Positions 8,759 to 16,051 of a stretch of DNA of 46,181 bases are shown piece after piece. The notes under the pieces are model-generated. The model ran no database searches, had not been told where the DNA came from, and was given only the letters and a program-made list of their open reading frames with translations. The position numbers and the translations under genes were made by a program. Source of the stretch: Prolixibacteraceae bacterium (GTDB taxonomy: Bacteria; Bacteroidota; Bacteroidia; Bacteroidales; Prolixibacteraceae); contig JABGRN010000038.1 in assembly GCA_018648265.1 (NCBI GenBank), positions 1 through 46,181 of the forward strand, given 5' to 3'. Each line of letters opens with the position of its first letter. Position 1 is the first letter of the stretch.

Positions 8759-9337
8759 TTAATTTATTCCCAATAGTGAATTAATTCTTGTTTTGTCAAA
8801 TCCTACAATAAATTGCCCGTTAATATCGGTTTGTGGGACACCCTGTTGCCCGCTCCTTCGTACCATTTCTTCGGCTGCATTCTGATCTGCTGCCACATTT
8901 ATTTCGCGGTATTTAATACCATTTTCCTGAAGATGCCTTTTAATTGTTGTACACCAGGTACATGTTGGAGTAGTATAAACAGTAACATTTTTTTGCGGTG
9001 TTTTTTCAACTCCTTCTGAAACAATAAATGCTGCTTTTTCGAAAATAGCATTAAATTGCTCAGGTTTGTAACACCCTTTTACAATATTTTTTAATTCACC
9101 TTTTTCGAAATTCATTAAAGTGGGGACACTTGTAATTTTATATTCAGGGTGAATATCCCTTACTTCATTTACATCGGCATAACAAAGAACCGCATTTTTG
9201 GCCCTGGTTTGTGTTTTTGTGAAATTATCAACAGCGCAATCACTTTGAGAAGAACCCTTTTTGAATAACAGTAACCAAACATTTTCGTTTAATCCAAGTT
9301 CTTCTTTTAAGATATTTAATGATGCAATTCCTTTCAT
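8759..9337 (-). CDS. Two-domain thioredoxin-like / glutaredoxin fusion
   Basis: A 192-aa protein with two redox folds. Residues 1-105 look like a degenerate thioredoxin domain: a lone C34 where CxxC would stand (QSDCAVDNF), a cis-Pro SVPT at 70-73 and an extra C89. Residues 117-192 are a glutaredoxin-like domain with CTWC (C126, C129), GVPQTDI and GFD. There is no signal peptide, so it should be cytoplasmic. The monothiol N-terminal half may form mixed disulfides that the C-terminal dithiol half resolves; this is inference from motif layout. It is the first gene of a probable three-gene minus-strand unit with the Trx lipoprotein and GroES-like gene. Confidence 0.85.
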   Translation of the reverse strand: MKGIASLNILKEELGLNENVWLLLFKKGSSQSDCAVDNFTKTQTRAKNAVLCYADVNEVRDIHPEYKITSVPTLMNFEKGELKNIVKGCYKPEQFNAIFEKAAFIVSEGVEKTPQKNVTVYTTPTCTWCTTIKRHLQENGIKYREINVAADQNAAEEMVRRSGQQGVPQTDINGQFIVGFDKTRINSLLGIN

Positions 9338-9520
9338 ATTATAAAATTGTATATAAATATTTAGATATTTGAAGCCGTGCTTTACAATCAGCGTGCCATT
9401 TTAATTTTTAAAAATTTTGTCAGTTAGTGGCAGTAAAATTTGACAGTTTTTTTTTCGATTACGCAACCGTTTGTTTCATTATTTAATCTTGTATTTATAA
9501 AAATGTTAAAATTGAAAGTG

Positions 9521-10243
9521 ATGAAGAAATATGTAGTTGGATTTTTGATTGGATTTTTATTTGTTTTTTCGGGTTGTGTAGATGAGGATGCATACTCTTT
9601 GTCAAAAATGTGGGTTGGATTTGGTATTATTCAGGAAATAAATGTCGAAGCGGCAGAATACATAATTATTATGGATAATGGTGATGTATTGAACCCGGTT
9701 ATATCAGATTATTATCATCCCTGGTATTATTACAGTGATAATGATTCTCATTCTGTTTTTAAAAATGGTGATAGGATTTTAATTAATTATACCGTTTTGG
9801 GCGACGATAAAAACGATGCTGGTGAAATTGTTGAATTCTTTGTTAAAGTAAATTCGATCAAGAAAATTTTAATGAAGGGGATTTTGGATATTACTTCCGA
9901 AAATCAGGACAGTATTGGAAATGATCCTGTAATTGTACAAGATTATTGGATGACCGACAGTTTGTTGAATTTTAAAATTAGTTATTGGGGAAATAATAAA
10001 GTTCATTTTATCAATTTAGTGAAACAACCTGGTGAATTAACTCTTGCAAATCAACCAATTGAATTGGAATTGCGACACAACGAAAACGGAGATGAACAAA
10101 ATATTCCTTTTGCTGCTTATGTTTCTTTTAAATTAAACGAACTTGAAATTGCCGGAATTGATTCTGTTCAGTTTGTAGTAAATTCGACCGACTACGATGG
10201 GAATAGTTACAGTTACGAGGGGACTTATTTTTATGGGCAATAG
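9521..10243 (+). CDS. NigD-like lipoprotein
   Basis: The chosen start (ATG 9521) gives a 240-aa protein with a basic N-terminus, a hydrophobic run and the lipobox FSGC, followed by DEDAYSL. The next segment (WVGFGIIQ...YIIIMDNGDVLNPV) and the C-terminal half of beta strands fit the NigD-like two-domain family of Bacteroidota, whose role is not established. Upstream in-frame starts at 9440 and 9503 would place extra residues before the signal peptide and are less likely. It stands alone and ends in a terminator. Confidence 0.75.
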   Translation: MKKYVVGFLIGFLFVFSGCVDEDAYSLSKMWVGFGIIQEINVEAAEYIIIMDNGDVLNPVISDYYHPWYYYSDNDSHSVFKNGDRILINYTVLGDDKNDAGEIVEFFVKVNSIKKILMKGILDITSENQDSIGNDPVIVQDYWMTDSLLNFKISYWGNNKVHFINLVKQPGELTLANQPIELELRHNENGDEQNIPFAAYVSFKLNELEIAGIDSVQFVVNSTDYDGNSYSYEGTYFYGQ

Positions 10244-10271
10244 AATTAGTCAAATATTTTAAATGGTTTTT

Positions 10272-10299
10272 AAGGTGTCAGTTTTTGGCACCTTTTTTT
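10272..10299 (+). terminator. Intrinsic terminator after the NigD-like gene
   Basis: AGGTGTC and GGCACCT form a 7-bp stem with one G-T pair around an AGTTTTT loop, followed by seven T residues. Confidence 0.85.
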
Positions 10300-10434
10300 G
10301 TACTATCTTTAAAAAGGATAATTGTCCAAATTCGTTTTACAAATAAATTCTGGATTGCGTCTAAACAAACATAAATATCATTTGCGGTGTCCTTTCAATT
10401 TATTTATTTTGAGAAAAAATTAATTCAAATTAAA

Positions 10435-12519
10435 ATGAAAAAAATAGCTTTGGGATTTTTAGTTGCAATTATTGTTTTTAGTTGCGTAAAAAAAGAAACT
10501 GGTTCCACACTTGAAAATTATGTTCCTGAAACGCCAGAATTAACTTCCGACATAATGTCACCAGAAGTGCTTTGGTCGTTTGGCCGTATAGGAGGGGCTG
10601 AAGTTTCACCTGATGGAAAAACAGTTTTATACACTGTTTCGTATTATAATATTGAAGAAAATAAATCGTATCGTGATATTTATACCATTTCGGTTTCTGG
10701 GGGCAAAGCAAAAAATATTACAAATTCGGGGGCAAAAGAATTTAATGCTGTTTGGCGCCCCGATGGAAAGAAAATTGGATATCTTTCTTCTGTTTCGGGA
10801 AGTGTTCAGTTGTGGGAAATGGATGCAAATGGTCGCGGAGCAAAACAAATTTCTGAAATTGAAGGGGGAATTTCGGGGTTTAAATATTCACCCGACCAGT
10901 CGAAATTATTTTATTTGAAAAGCGTTAAACTTGACGAAAATGTTCAGGATTTATTTCCTGATTTGCCAAAAACAAATGCGCGCCTTGAAACCGATTTAAT
11001 GTATCGCCACTGGGATACCTGGCACGATTACACCTACAACCATATTTTTGTAGCCGTTTATTCAAAAGGGAAAATAGGAGAGGGAAAAGATATTTTGGAG
11101 GGTGAAAAATTTGATTCGCCAATGAAACCTTTTGGTGGCACCGAACAAATTGCCTGGAGTCCTGATGGAAAAACTTTGGCTTACACTTGTAAGAAAAAAG
11201 TGGGTAAAGAATATTCTGTCTCAACTAACTCCGAAATTTATTTGTACAATATTGAAACAGGCAAAACCATCAATTTTACATCCGGAATGATGGGATATGA
11301 TCAGAATCCGGTTTTTTCGCCCGATGGAAAAATGTTAGCCTGGGAAAGTATGGAACGCGATGGTTACGAAGCTGATAAAAATCGTTTGTTTATTGCAGAT
11401 TTGGAAACCGGAGAAAAAGAGGATTTTACGATAGAATTCGATCAGAATGTGCATGGATTAAATTGGAGTGGCGATGGAAAATCGATATACTTTATTAGTA
11501 ACCGGCATGCTACCGACGAAATTTACCGACTCGATTTAGCGGACGGTTCAATTGCCCGAATAACCAACGGAATACATAATTATCAATCGGTTGCTTTTGC
11601 TGGCGACAAAATGCTGGCACAGAAAGTTTCCATGTCACAACCTGCCGAATTGTATCTGGTTGATCAGCTTACCGGAAAAGATGAGGCTTTAACTGAAGTT
11701 AATAAAGGGATTCTCGACCAGCTTACATTTGGCAAAGTTGAAGAACGTTGGTTAGAAACAAGCGACGGGAAAAAGATGCACACCTGGGTAATTTATCCAC
11801 CTCATTTCGATCCCAATAAAAAATATCCTACACTTTTATACAATCAGGGTGGACCACAAGGAACTGTTAGTCAGTTCTGGTCGTACCGCTGGAATTTCCA
11901 AATGATGGCTGCAAACGGTTATATTATTGTTGCACCAAATCGCCGTGGATTACCAGGTTTTGGACAGGAATGGAACGAGCAAATTTCGAAAGATTATGGG
12001 GGACAAAACATTACAGATTTGTTAACAGCTATCGACGAATTGGCAAAAGAACCTTTTGTTGATGAAACAAAACTAGGTGCAGTTGGCGCAAGTTATGGTG
12101 GTTTTTCAGTCATGTATCTTGCCGGGAATCATGAAAAAAGATTTAAAGCTTTTATAGCTCACGACGGAATTTTTAACTTCGAACACATGTACACTTCTAC
12201 CGAAGAAATGTGGTTTGTTAACTTCGATTATGGTGGAGCATATTGGGATAAAACAAATGCTGCAGCACAGCGTTCTTACGAATTTTCGCCTCATAAATTT
12301 GTGCAAAATTGGGATACTCCAATATTAATTGTGCAGGGTGAAAAAGATTACCGCGTTCCTTCAGAACAAGGAATGGCAGCTTTTAATGCCGCAGTTTTGC
12401 AAGATGTCCCGGCAAAAATGCTTTATTTTCCCGAAGAAAATCATTGGGTTCTTCAGCCACAAAATGGAATTCTATGGCAACGTGTATTCTTTAACTGGTT
12501 GGATAAATACCTGAAATAA
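10435..12519 (+). CDS. S9 family prolyl-oligopeptidase-type serine peptidase, lipoprotein
   Basis: From ATG 10435 the protein has 694 aa. It begins with a lipoprotein signal (VFSC), supporting this start over the GTG at 10387. Residues about 40-420 hold repeated SPDGK and W-x-x-DGK motifs of a beta-propeller of TolB/DPP-IV type. The C-terminal alpha/beta-hydrolase carries nucleophile S553 in GASYGGFS, D638 in GEKDYRVP and H670 in EENHW. Members cleave short peptides, often dipeptides or acyl-peptides, in the periplasm. It is monocistronic, converging on the PLD cassette. Confidence 0.93.
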   Translation: MKKIALGFLVAIIVFSCVKKETGSTLENYVPETPELTSDIMSPEVLWSFGRIGGAEVSPDGKTVLYTVSYYNIEENKSYRDIYTISVSGGKAKNITNSGAKEFNAVWRPDGKKIGYLSSVSGSVQLWEMDANGRGAKQISEIEGGISGFKYSPDQSKLFYLKSVKLDENVQDLFPDLPKTNARLETDLMYRHWDTWHDYTYNHIFVAVYSKGKIGEGKDILEGEKFDSPMKPFGGTEQIAWSPDGKTLAYTCKKKVGKEYSVSTNSEIYLYNIETGKTINFTSGMMGYDQNPVFSPDGKMLAWESMERDGYEADKNRLFIADLETGEKEDFTIEFDQNVHGLNWSGDGKSIYFISNRHATDEIYRLDLADGSIARITNGIHNYQSVAFAGDKMLAQKVSMSQPAELYLVDQLTGKDEALTEVNKGILDQLTFGKVEERWLETSDGKKMHTWVIYPPHFDPNKKYPTLLYNQGGPQGTVSQFWSYRWNFQMMAANGYIIVAPNRRGLPGFGQEWNEQISKDYGGQNITDLLTAIDELAKEPFVDETKLGAVGASYGGFSVMYLAGNHEKRFKAFIAHDGIFNFEHMYTSTEEMWFVNFDYGGAYWDKTNAAAQRSYEFSPHKFVQNWDTPILIVQGEKDYRVPSEQGMAAFNAAVLQDVPAKMLYFPEENHWVLQPQNGILWQRVFFNWLDKYLK

Positions 12520-12555
12520 AAGAGTAAATGCAAAGATTCAAGTGTCCAATATAAT

Positions 12556-12599
12556 AAATATATCATCTGTATTCTTTTATGAATATAGATGGTATATTT
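12556..12599. repeat. 19-bp AU-rich hairpin between convergent genes
   Basis: Positions 12556-12574 pair with 12581-12599 (17 of 19 bases, the rest G-T) around a TTTTAT loop. No T-run follows on the plus strand, so it is not a textbook terminator. It marks the distal edge of the PLD cassette. Confidence 0.7.
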
Positions 12600-12680
12600 A
12601 TGTATTTACAAGTAGAATCGTCAACAGAAAATCAGAAAAGGTAGTTAGAAGAAAATCTTTTTTTTACAATAAAAAAGTTG

Positions 12681-13985
12681 TTAACTTCTTTTATATAAGA
12701 ACCAAAGGCTGTCAAAATAATCACTTACAGTTGAATTAAAGTCTGAAGATTCAATATAGATGCTCTTGTCGTCGTAAGCATAAAATGAACCGGCGGTCCA
12801 GTTGTGGCTTCCGATAATGACATGGTCATCATCAATAATGGTTATTTTTGAGTGGGTGACTTTTTCTTCAAAATCAAAAAGAACGTCGATACCATTTTCC
12901 ATAAACTTTTTATAAGCCTCTTTGTTAATTATCCTCGACCCGTAAACTTCTCCTTCTGCATCTTTGTCCAGAATTACTTTTACATCAACTCCTCGTTTCT
13001 TCGCCTCAATTATGGCATCCATAATTTTATCGGTGGGGTATTTTTCGGCGTCTTTGTAAACCATAAAAAACATGATTATCCTGATTTTTGTTTTGGCAGT
13101 TTTGAGCGCATTTACAAGAAAATACAAATATTGTGTATCATCCAAAACAGATGCGCCTTTGTATTCACCTACCATTTTTTCTTCCTGATTTTTTACAAAC
13201 AAGTTATTTTCAAAGTCTTCTTTAATCCTGCTTGCCCTAACTCTACGGTATTTTCCAAATTTCGGGAAGTGATTTTTTTTGATGTAATTTACGATCTTAT
13301 CTAATTCCCCAATAATTTCTTTTTGAAATGATGGAGTTAAAGATGTTGTTCCACCATCTTCGAAAAAGTATCTTTCTCCATTTTTTAGAACTTTCAGGAA
13401 GTTATTAAAATCAGGTTTATCGATAAATGTATTTATACTTGAAGAAAATGTGGGTTTGTCATTATCTGGTACCGATGTAGAAACTGCGTATTGAATAGTT
13501 TTTATATCAATTTCGTCAATACCTTCTATTTTTAATAATTCATCAACATTAGTAAACCAGCCATTCTCATTTCTGAATTGAACTATTTTTTCTGAAATAC
13601 TTTCGTTGATTATTGGAAGGGTTGCTAGTTCGTTGGCAGAAGCTGAATTCAAGTTAATCTTTTCGTGGTATTTTACAGTTTTTGTAAAATCAAACGATGC
13701 ATTAAATTCGTCTGTTTCTTTCCAATAATAAACTTTATCATTTTCTTTTATAAGTTTTTTTGAATAAGTTCTCATCACTTTATTCAGACCGTCATCAATT
13801 GTTTTTAATATGTATTGATCGCGGATATCTTTGTCCAGATCAAGATCGTATTTAATTTGTCCGCCATTTAGAAGTGAAATTTCTATCAGCGATTTTTTTA
13901 GTTTATCATATTCTTCTTCAGACCAGTCAACTTCGGTTTTCCAGTCTTCAATAAAAGTTTCGAGTATTTTATTTGATATTTCCAT
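12681..13985 (-). CDS. HhH plus phospholipase D-like (HKD) protein
   Basis: From ATG 13985 the protein has 434 aa. This start overlaps the previous stop by one base and has GGAGG 7 nt upstream. An N-terminal acidic helical part of about 105 residues is followed by a ComEA-type helix-hairpin-helix region (about 111-165, with LNSASANELATLP and ELLKIEGI), which usually binds DNA non-specifically. The C-terminal PLD domain has one HKD motif: H378, K380, D385 in HSKITIID, then GSHNW at 392. With a single HKD it would need to dimerise or pair with the neighbouring HKD protein. A DNA or RNA phosphodiesterase is the likeliest activity. It is the last gene of the cassette. Confidence 0.85.
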   Translation of the reverse strand: MEISNKILETFIEDWKTEVDWSEEEYDKLKKSLIEISLLNGGQIKYDLDLDKDIRDQYILKTIDDGLNKVMRTYSKKLIKENDKVYYWKETDEFNASFDFTKTVKYHEKINLNSASANELATLPIINESISEKIVQFRNENGWFTNVDELLKIEGIDEIDIKTIQYAVSTSVPDNDKPTFSSSINTFIDKPDFNNFLKVLKNGERYFFEDGGTTSLTPSFQKEIIGELDKIVNYIKKNHFPKFGKYRRVRASRIKEDFENNLFVKNQEEKMVGEYKGASVLDDTQYLYFLVNALKTAKTKIRIIMFFMVYKDAEKYPTDKIMDAIIEAKKRGVDVKVILDKDAEGEVYGSRIINKEAYKKFMENGIDVLFDFEEKVTHSKITIIDDDHVIIGSHNWTAGSFYAYDDKSIYIESSDFNSTVSDYFDSLWFLYKRS

Positions 13986-14488
13986 TATAATACCTCCAAT
14001 CCTGTTTTCCAAAGTTTATTAAACTCATGTTTTAATTCAAGGGCAACATCGCGCGAATAGGTAGCAATTGAATCCTCTTTATTTTTAAAAAAAGCTTTGT
14101 ATTCCCAATTGTGCGATCCGGCAATCGTTATTTTATCATCAATAACCACATATTTGCTGTGTAAGCTGTAGTCGTCGTCGGGATTGGCGAATTTGATTGG
14201 GATCGATTTTTTGAGATACTCAAATGACACCTTGTCGTACATATCGATAACAATGTTTTTTTGAGAGTGACCGATAATAATTTTTACATCAACACCTTTC
14301 CAGGCTGCATACTTAAGTTTATTTATTAATGTCCTTATTTTCAGACCCTTGTCTTCCATGATATTTATAATAAATATGGAAACGTAGATATACTTTTTCG
14401 CGTAGTCGATTTTATTCAACAGGAATTTGTAATAATCCTGATCTGATAAAAGAACCGCTTTGTCAGTTTGGAAAAAGTTTTGTCGCAT
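13985..14488 (-). CDS. Single-HKD phospholipase D-like protein
   Basis: A 167-aa PLD-superfamily protein with a single HKD motif (H110, K112, D117 in HSKYVVID) followed by GSHNW at 124-128. No signal peptide is seen. Its size fits Nuc/BfiI-type nucleases, which act as dimers, each chain giving one HKD. The GSHNW block is shared with the downstream HhH-PLD protein, so the two could be duplicated relatives or form a heterodimer. It starts 2 nt after the helical protein's stop codon and overlaps the next ATG by one base, implying translational coupling. Confidence 0.85.
   Translation of the reverse strand: MRQNFFQTDKAVLLSDQDYYKFLLNKIDYAKKYIYVSIFIINIMEDKGLKIRTLINKLKYAAWKGVDVKIIIGHSQKNIVIDMYDKVSFEYLKKSIPIKFANPDDDYSLHSKYVVIDDKITIAGSHNWEYKAFFKNKEDSIATYSRDVALELKHEFNKLWKTGLEVL
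13993..13997 (-). promoter_or_regulatory. Strong Shine-Dalgarno (GGAGG) for the HhH-PLD gene
   Basis: GGAGG lies inside the end of the upstream PLD gene, 7 nt before ATG 13985. Strong Shine-Dalgarno sequences are unusual in Bacteroidota, and this one decides the start against the in-frame ATG at 14012. Confidence 0.65.
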
Positions 14489-14490
14489 GG

Positions 14491-14766
14491 CTAATTCAAT
14501 TTTTCAATCATTGTTTTGTATTCAACTATTTTTTTTCTTGCATTTGTTTTTAGAAAGCTTGAGATGATAAAGCTTTTATCGAGTTTTGCTTTTTTCTCTT
14601 TGAGGTTCAGGAGGTTCTTAACTTCTGCTTCATCGTTAACAATAGTCTGCTTTCGCTTTTCATAGATTTCTGTAAGAACTTCGTTTTGAATAGTTTTTAT
14701 TTCAATGTTCTCCAAAAGATTGTCCAGAAATTCAATTTTATTAAACATTTCTTCTAAACTTTCCAT
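14491..14766 (-). CDS. Small all-helical protein of the PLD cassette, unknown function
   Basis: A 91-aa protein rich in E, K, L and I with no glycine-rich or catalytic motif and no signal peptide. Heptad-like spacing (NKIEFLDNLLENIEIKTI, then a second K-rich half) suggests a coiled coil or helical hairpin. The first half is acidic and the C-terminus basic. It lies 2 nt before the small PLD gene, so it is almost certainly cotranslated with it. I do not recognise the family. It could be an assembly or specificity partner, but that is only inferred from position. Confidence 0.65.
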   Translation of the reverse strand: MESLEEMFNKIEFLDNLLENIEIKTIQNEVLTEIYEKRKQTIVNDEAEVKNLLNLKEKKAKLDKSFIISSFLKTNARKKIVEYKTMIEKLN

Positions 14767-14899
14767 AGCATTAATTTTAGTTTATGAACTTTTGGTATTC
14801 TTTAAAGACCTTATTAAGATTTTATGTAGCCACATATTTTTAAACAGGCAATTGCAATTATTGCGACATAGTAATAGTCAATTGTTGATTAATAATTGA

Positions 14900-15067
14900 C
14901 TAACTGCCAAAGGCTGCTCCTGTTACAATATCCATCCAAAGGTTTCCCCCTAATTCATCCCACATATCATCTACAAGATCCTGGTATGAATAGTCCCATT
15001 CTTCGAAAGCTTCCTGATACTCTTCGTAAAGATCTTGCAAATAACTCATGTATTCATCATAATCCAT
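14900..15067 (-). CDS. 55-aa protein with no basic residues (net about -16), unknown function
   Basis: The reading frame runs from ATG 15067 to TAG 14900. The protein begins MDYDEYMSYLQDLYEEYQ and contains 9 Asp and 7 Glu, no Lys, Arg or His, and 12 aromatic residues (7 Tyr, 3 Trp, 2 Phe). It ends in a short hydrophobic, glycine-containing tail (VTGAAFGS). It begins 5 nt after the stop of the SNase-type nuclease on the same strand, which supports translation. Extreme acidity with many aromatics is typical of DNA-mimic or nuclease-inhibitor proteins, so an inhibitor of a cassette nuclease is conceivable. This is inference; no family was recognised. Confidence 0.6.
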   Translation of the reverse strand: MDYDEYMSYLQDLYEEYQEAFEEWDYSYQDLVDDMWDELGGNLWMDIVTGAAFGS

Positions 15068-15072
15068 TTTGT

Positions 15073-15423
15073 TTATTTTTTATATACTGTTGCATGTCCT
15101 TTTTTAAGCAATTCATCGTTAAGCGAAATATTGCTGTCTTTAACTATAATTGTGCCCAGGTACCTGCCATACAAATCCGGATCTTTTGCTGTTTCTAAAG
15201 TGATTTCATTTTTGTTTTCAGCCAGGCGCTTTTTCAGATAGTTTTTAGCGGCAATCCCTCTTTTGTATTCTTCGGAATTTTTTTTTCGCCTGAAGGTTTC
15301 GGGAGTGTTGATTCCTGCTAACCTGATTCTTTGGGAAACGGTTATTTTGAATCCAACGTCAACAACAACATCGATGGTGTCGCCGTCAATAATTTTTCCT
15401 GCTTTTGCTTTGTATTTGTACAT
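15073..15423 (-). CDS. Staphylococcal-nuclease-type (SNase/TNase) endonuclease
   Basis: From ATG 15423 the protein is 116 aa, a complete OB-fold SNase domain. It keeps the DGDT metal-site region (D13, D15), R34 and E42 in RLAGINTPE, and R87 in YGRYLG, equivalent to the R35/E43/R87 active site of staphylococcal nuclease. Such enzymes cut DNA and RNA with calcium. The upstream in-frame ATG at 15477 would add 18 residues that do not form a convincing signal peptide. With the shorter start the enzyme is cytoplasmic, unlike many secreted relatives. It is the first gene of the five-gene cassette. Confidence 0.9.
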   Translation of the reverse strand: MYKYKAKAGKIIDGDTIDVVVDVGFKITVSQRIRLAGINTPETFRRKKNSEEYKRGIAAKNYLKKRLAENKNEITLETAKDPDLYGRYLGTIIVKDSNISLNDELLKKGHATVYKK

Positions 15424-16045
15424 GTTGTTCTTATAAAAAGATATACAAGTTAAGCTAAATTTCAACAAGTTACGCAAGATTTGTCTTAAAAGTTACATCG
15501 AAATAATAGGAAATTTAATTTATTTGTATTTTAAAAAATTTGCTTGTACGGTTTTTCTGAGTGCAAAATCTTTTACATGCCTATTCTAATTTATTTTGCC
15601 AATCAAATAGTTATGCCGCTATGGATTTTTTATTGGTCGGTACAATTTTTCATTGTAATGTTTGTTTTTTTTGTTATTCACGAATTTCAATTAGTAATTT
15701 ATTGTTTAGTTCGCCTTCCAGCATAACTTCTTGACATGTTTCTAAAATAGAAGATACATCGCAATAATTCTAAAAGAACAATCACAAAAGTCAGAGAATA
15801 AATTAATTCCAAAATTTGTTTTATTTAACCTTAAAAACTACCTGCGTTGCTAGTCGTCACGTGCCTGTATTTGTTAATTTAAATTGAATGATGAATAATT
15901 TATTAACAAATGCTGATTTATGATGTAATCCGAATATTTTTGGTATTCTAAAATCGTTAATCGTTGTTCGATTTTAAAATACGAAAAATGATTAATTGCC
16001 AATTTTTGAGGCAATGCAAGGCCACTTTCTCAGAGGGTGTGATTT
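15424..16045. other. 622-nt gene-free region between the cassette and the nitrilase gene
   Basis: No supported gene. The part next to the SNase gene has a weak minus-strand promoter candidate: TATCTTTT at 15436-15443. The part next to the nitrilase gene is a dispersed repeat copy (listed separately). A 60-codon plus-strand ORF at 15544-15726 is AT-driven hydrophobic sequence and was not accepted. Confidence 0.5.
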
Positions 16046-16051
16046 TTACTC
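15861..16051. repeat. Dispersed intergenic repeat, copy A (3' side of the nitrilase gene)
   Basis: About 190 bp similar by eye to 35564-35749 at roughly 75-80%. Shared words include CCTGTATTTGT, ATTGAATGATGAA, GGTATTCTAAAATCG, TGTTCGAT and GTGATTTTTACT. The last few bases run into the 3' end of the nitrilase gene. The inner inverted arms are more degenerate than in copy B. Confidence 0.8.

Noticed and set aside
12542-12739. 65-codon ORF downstream of the S9 peptidase gene
   Set aside because: Overlaps the 19-bp hairpin and runs antisense into the HhH-PLD gene; low complexity.
15544-15726. 60-codon plus-strand ORF with a hydrophobic middle
   Set aside because: AT-driven hydrophobic sequence, no recognisable start context and no neighbours on that strand. 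It lies in an otherwise non-coding repeat-rich spacer.
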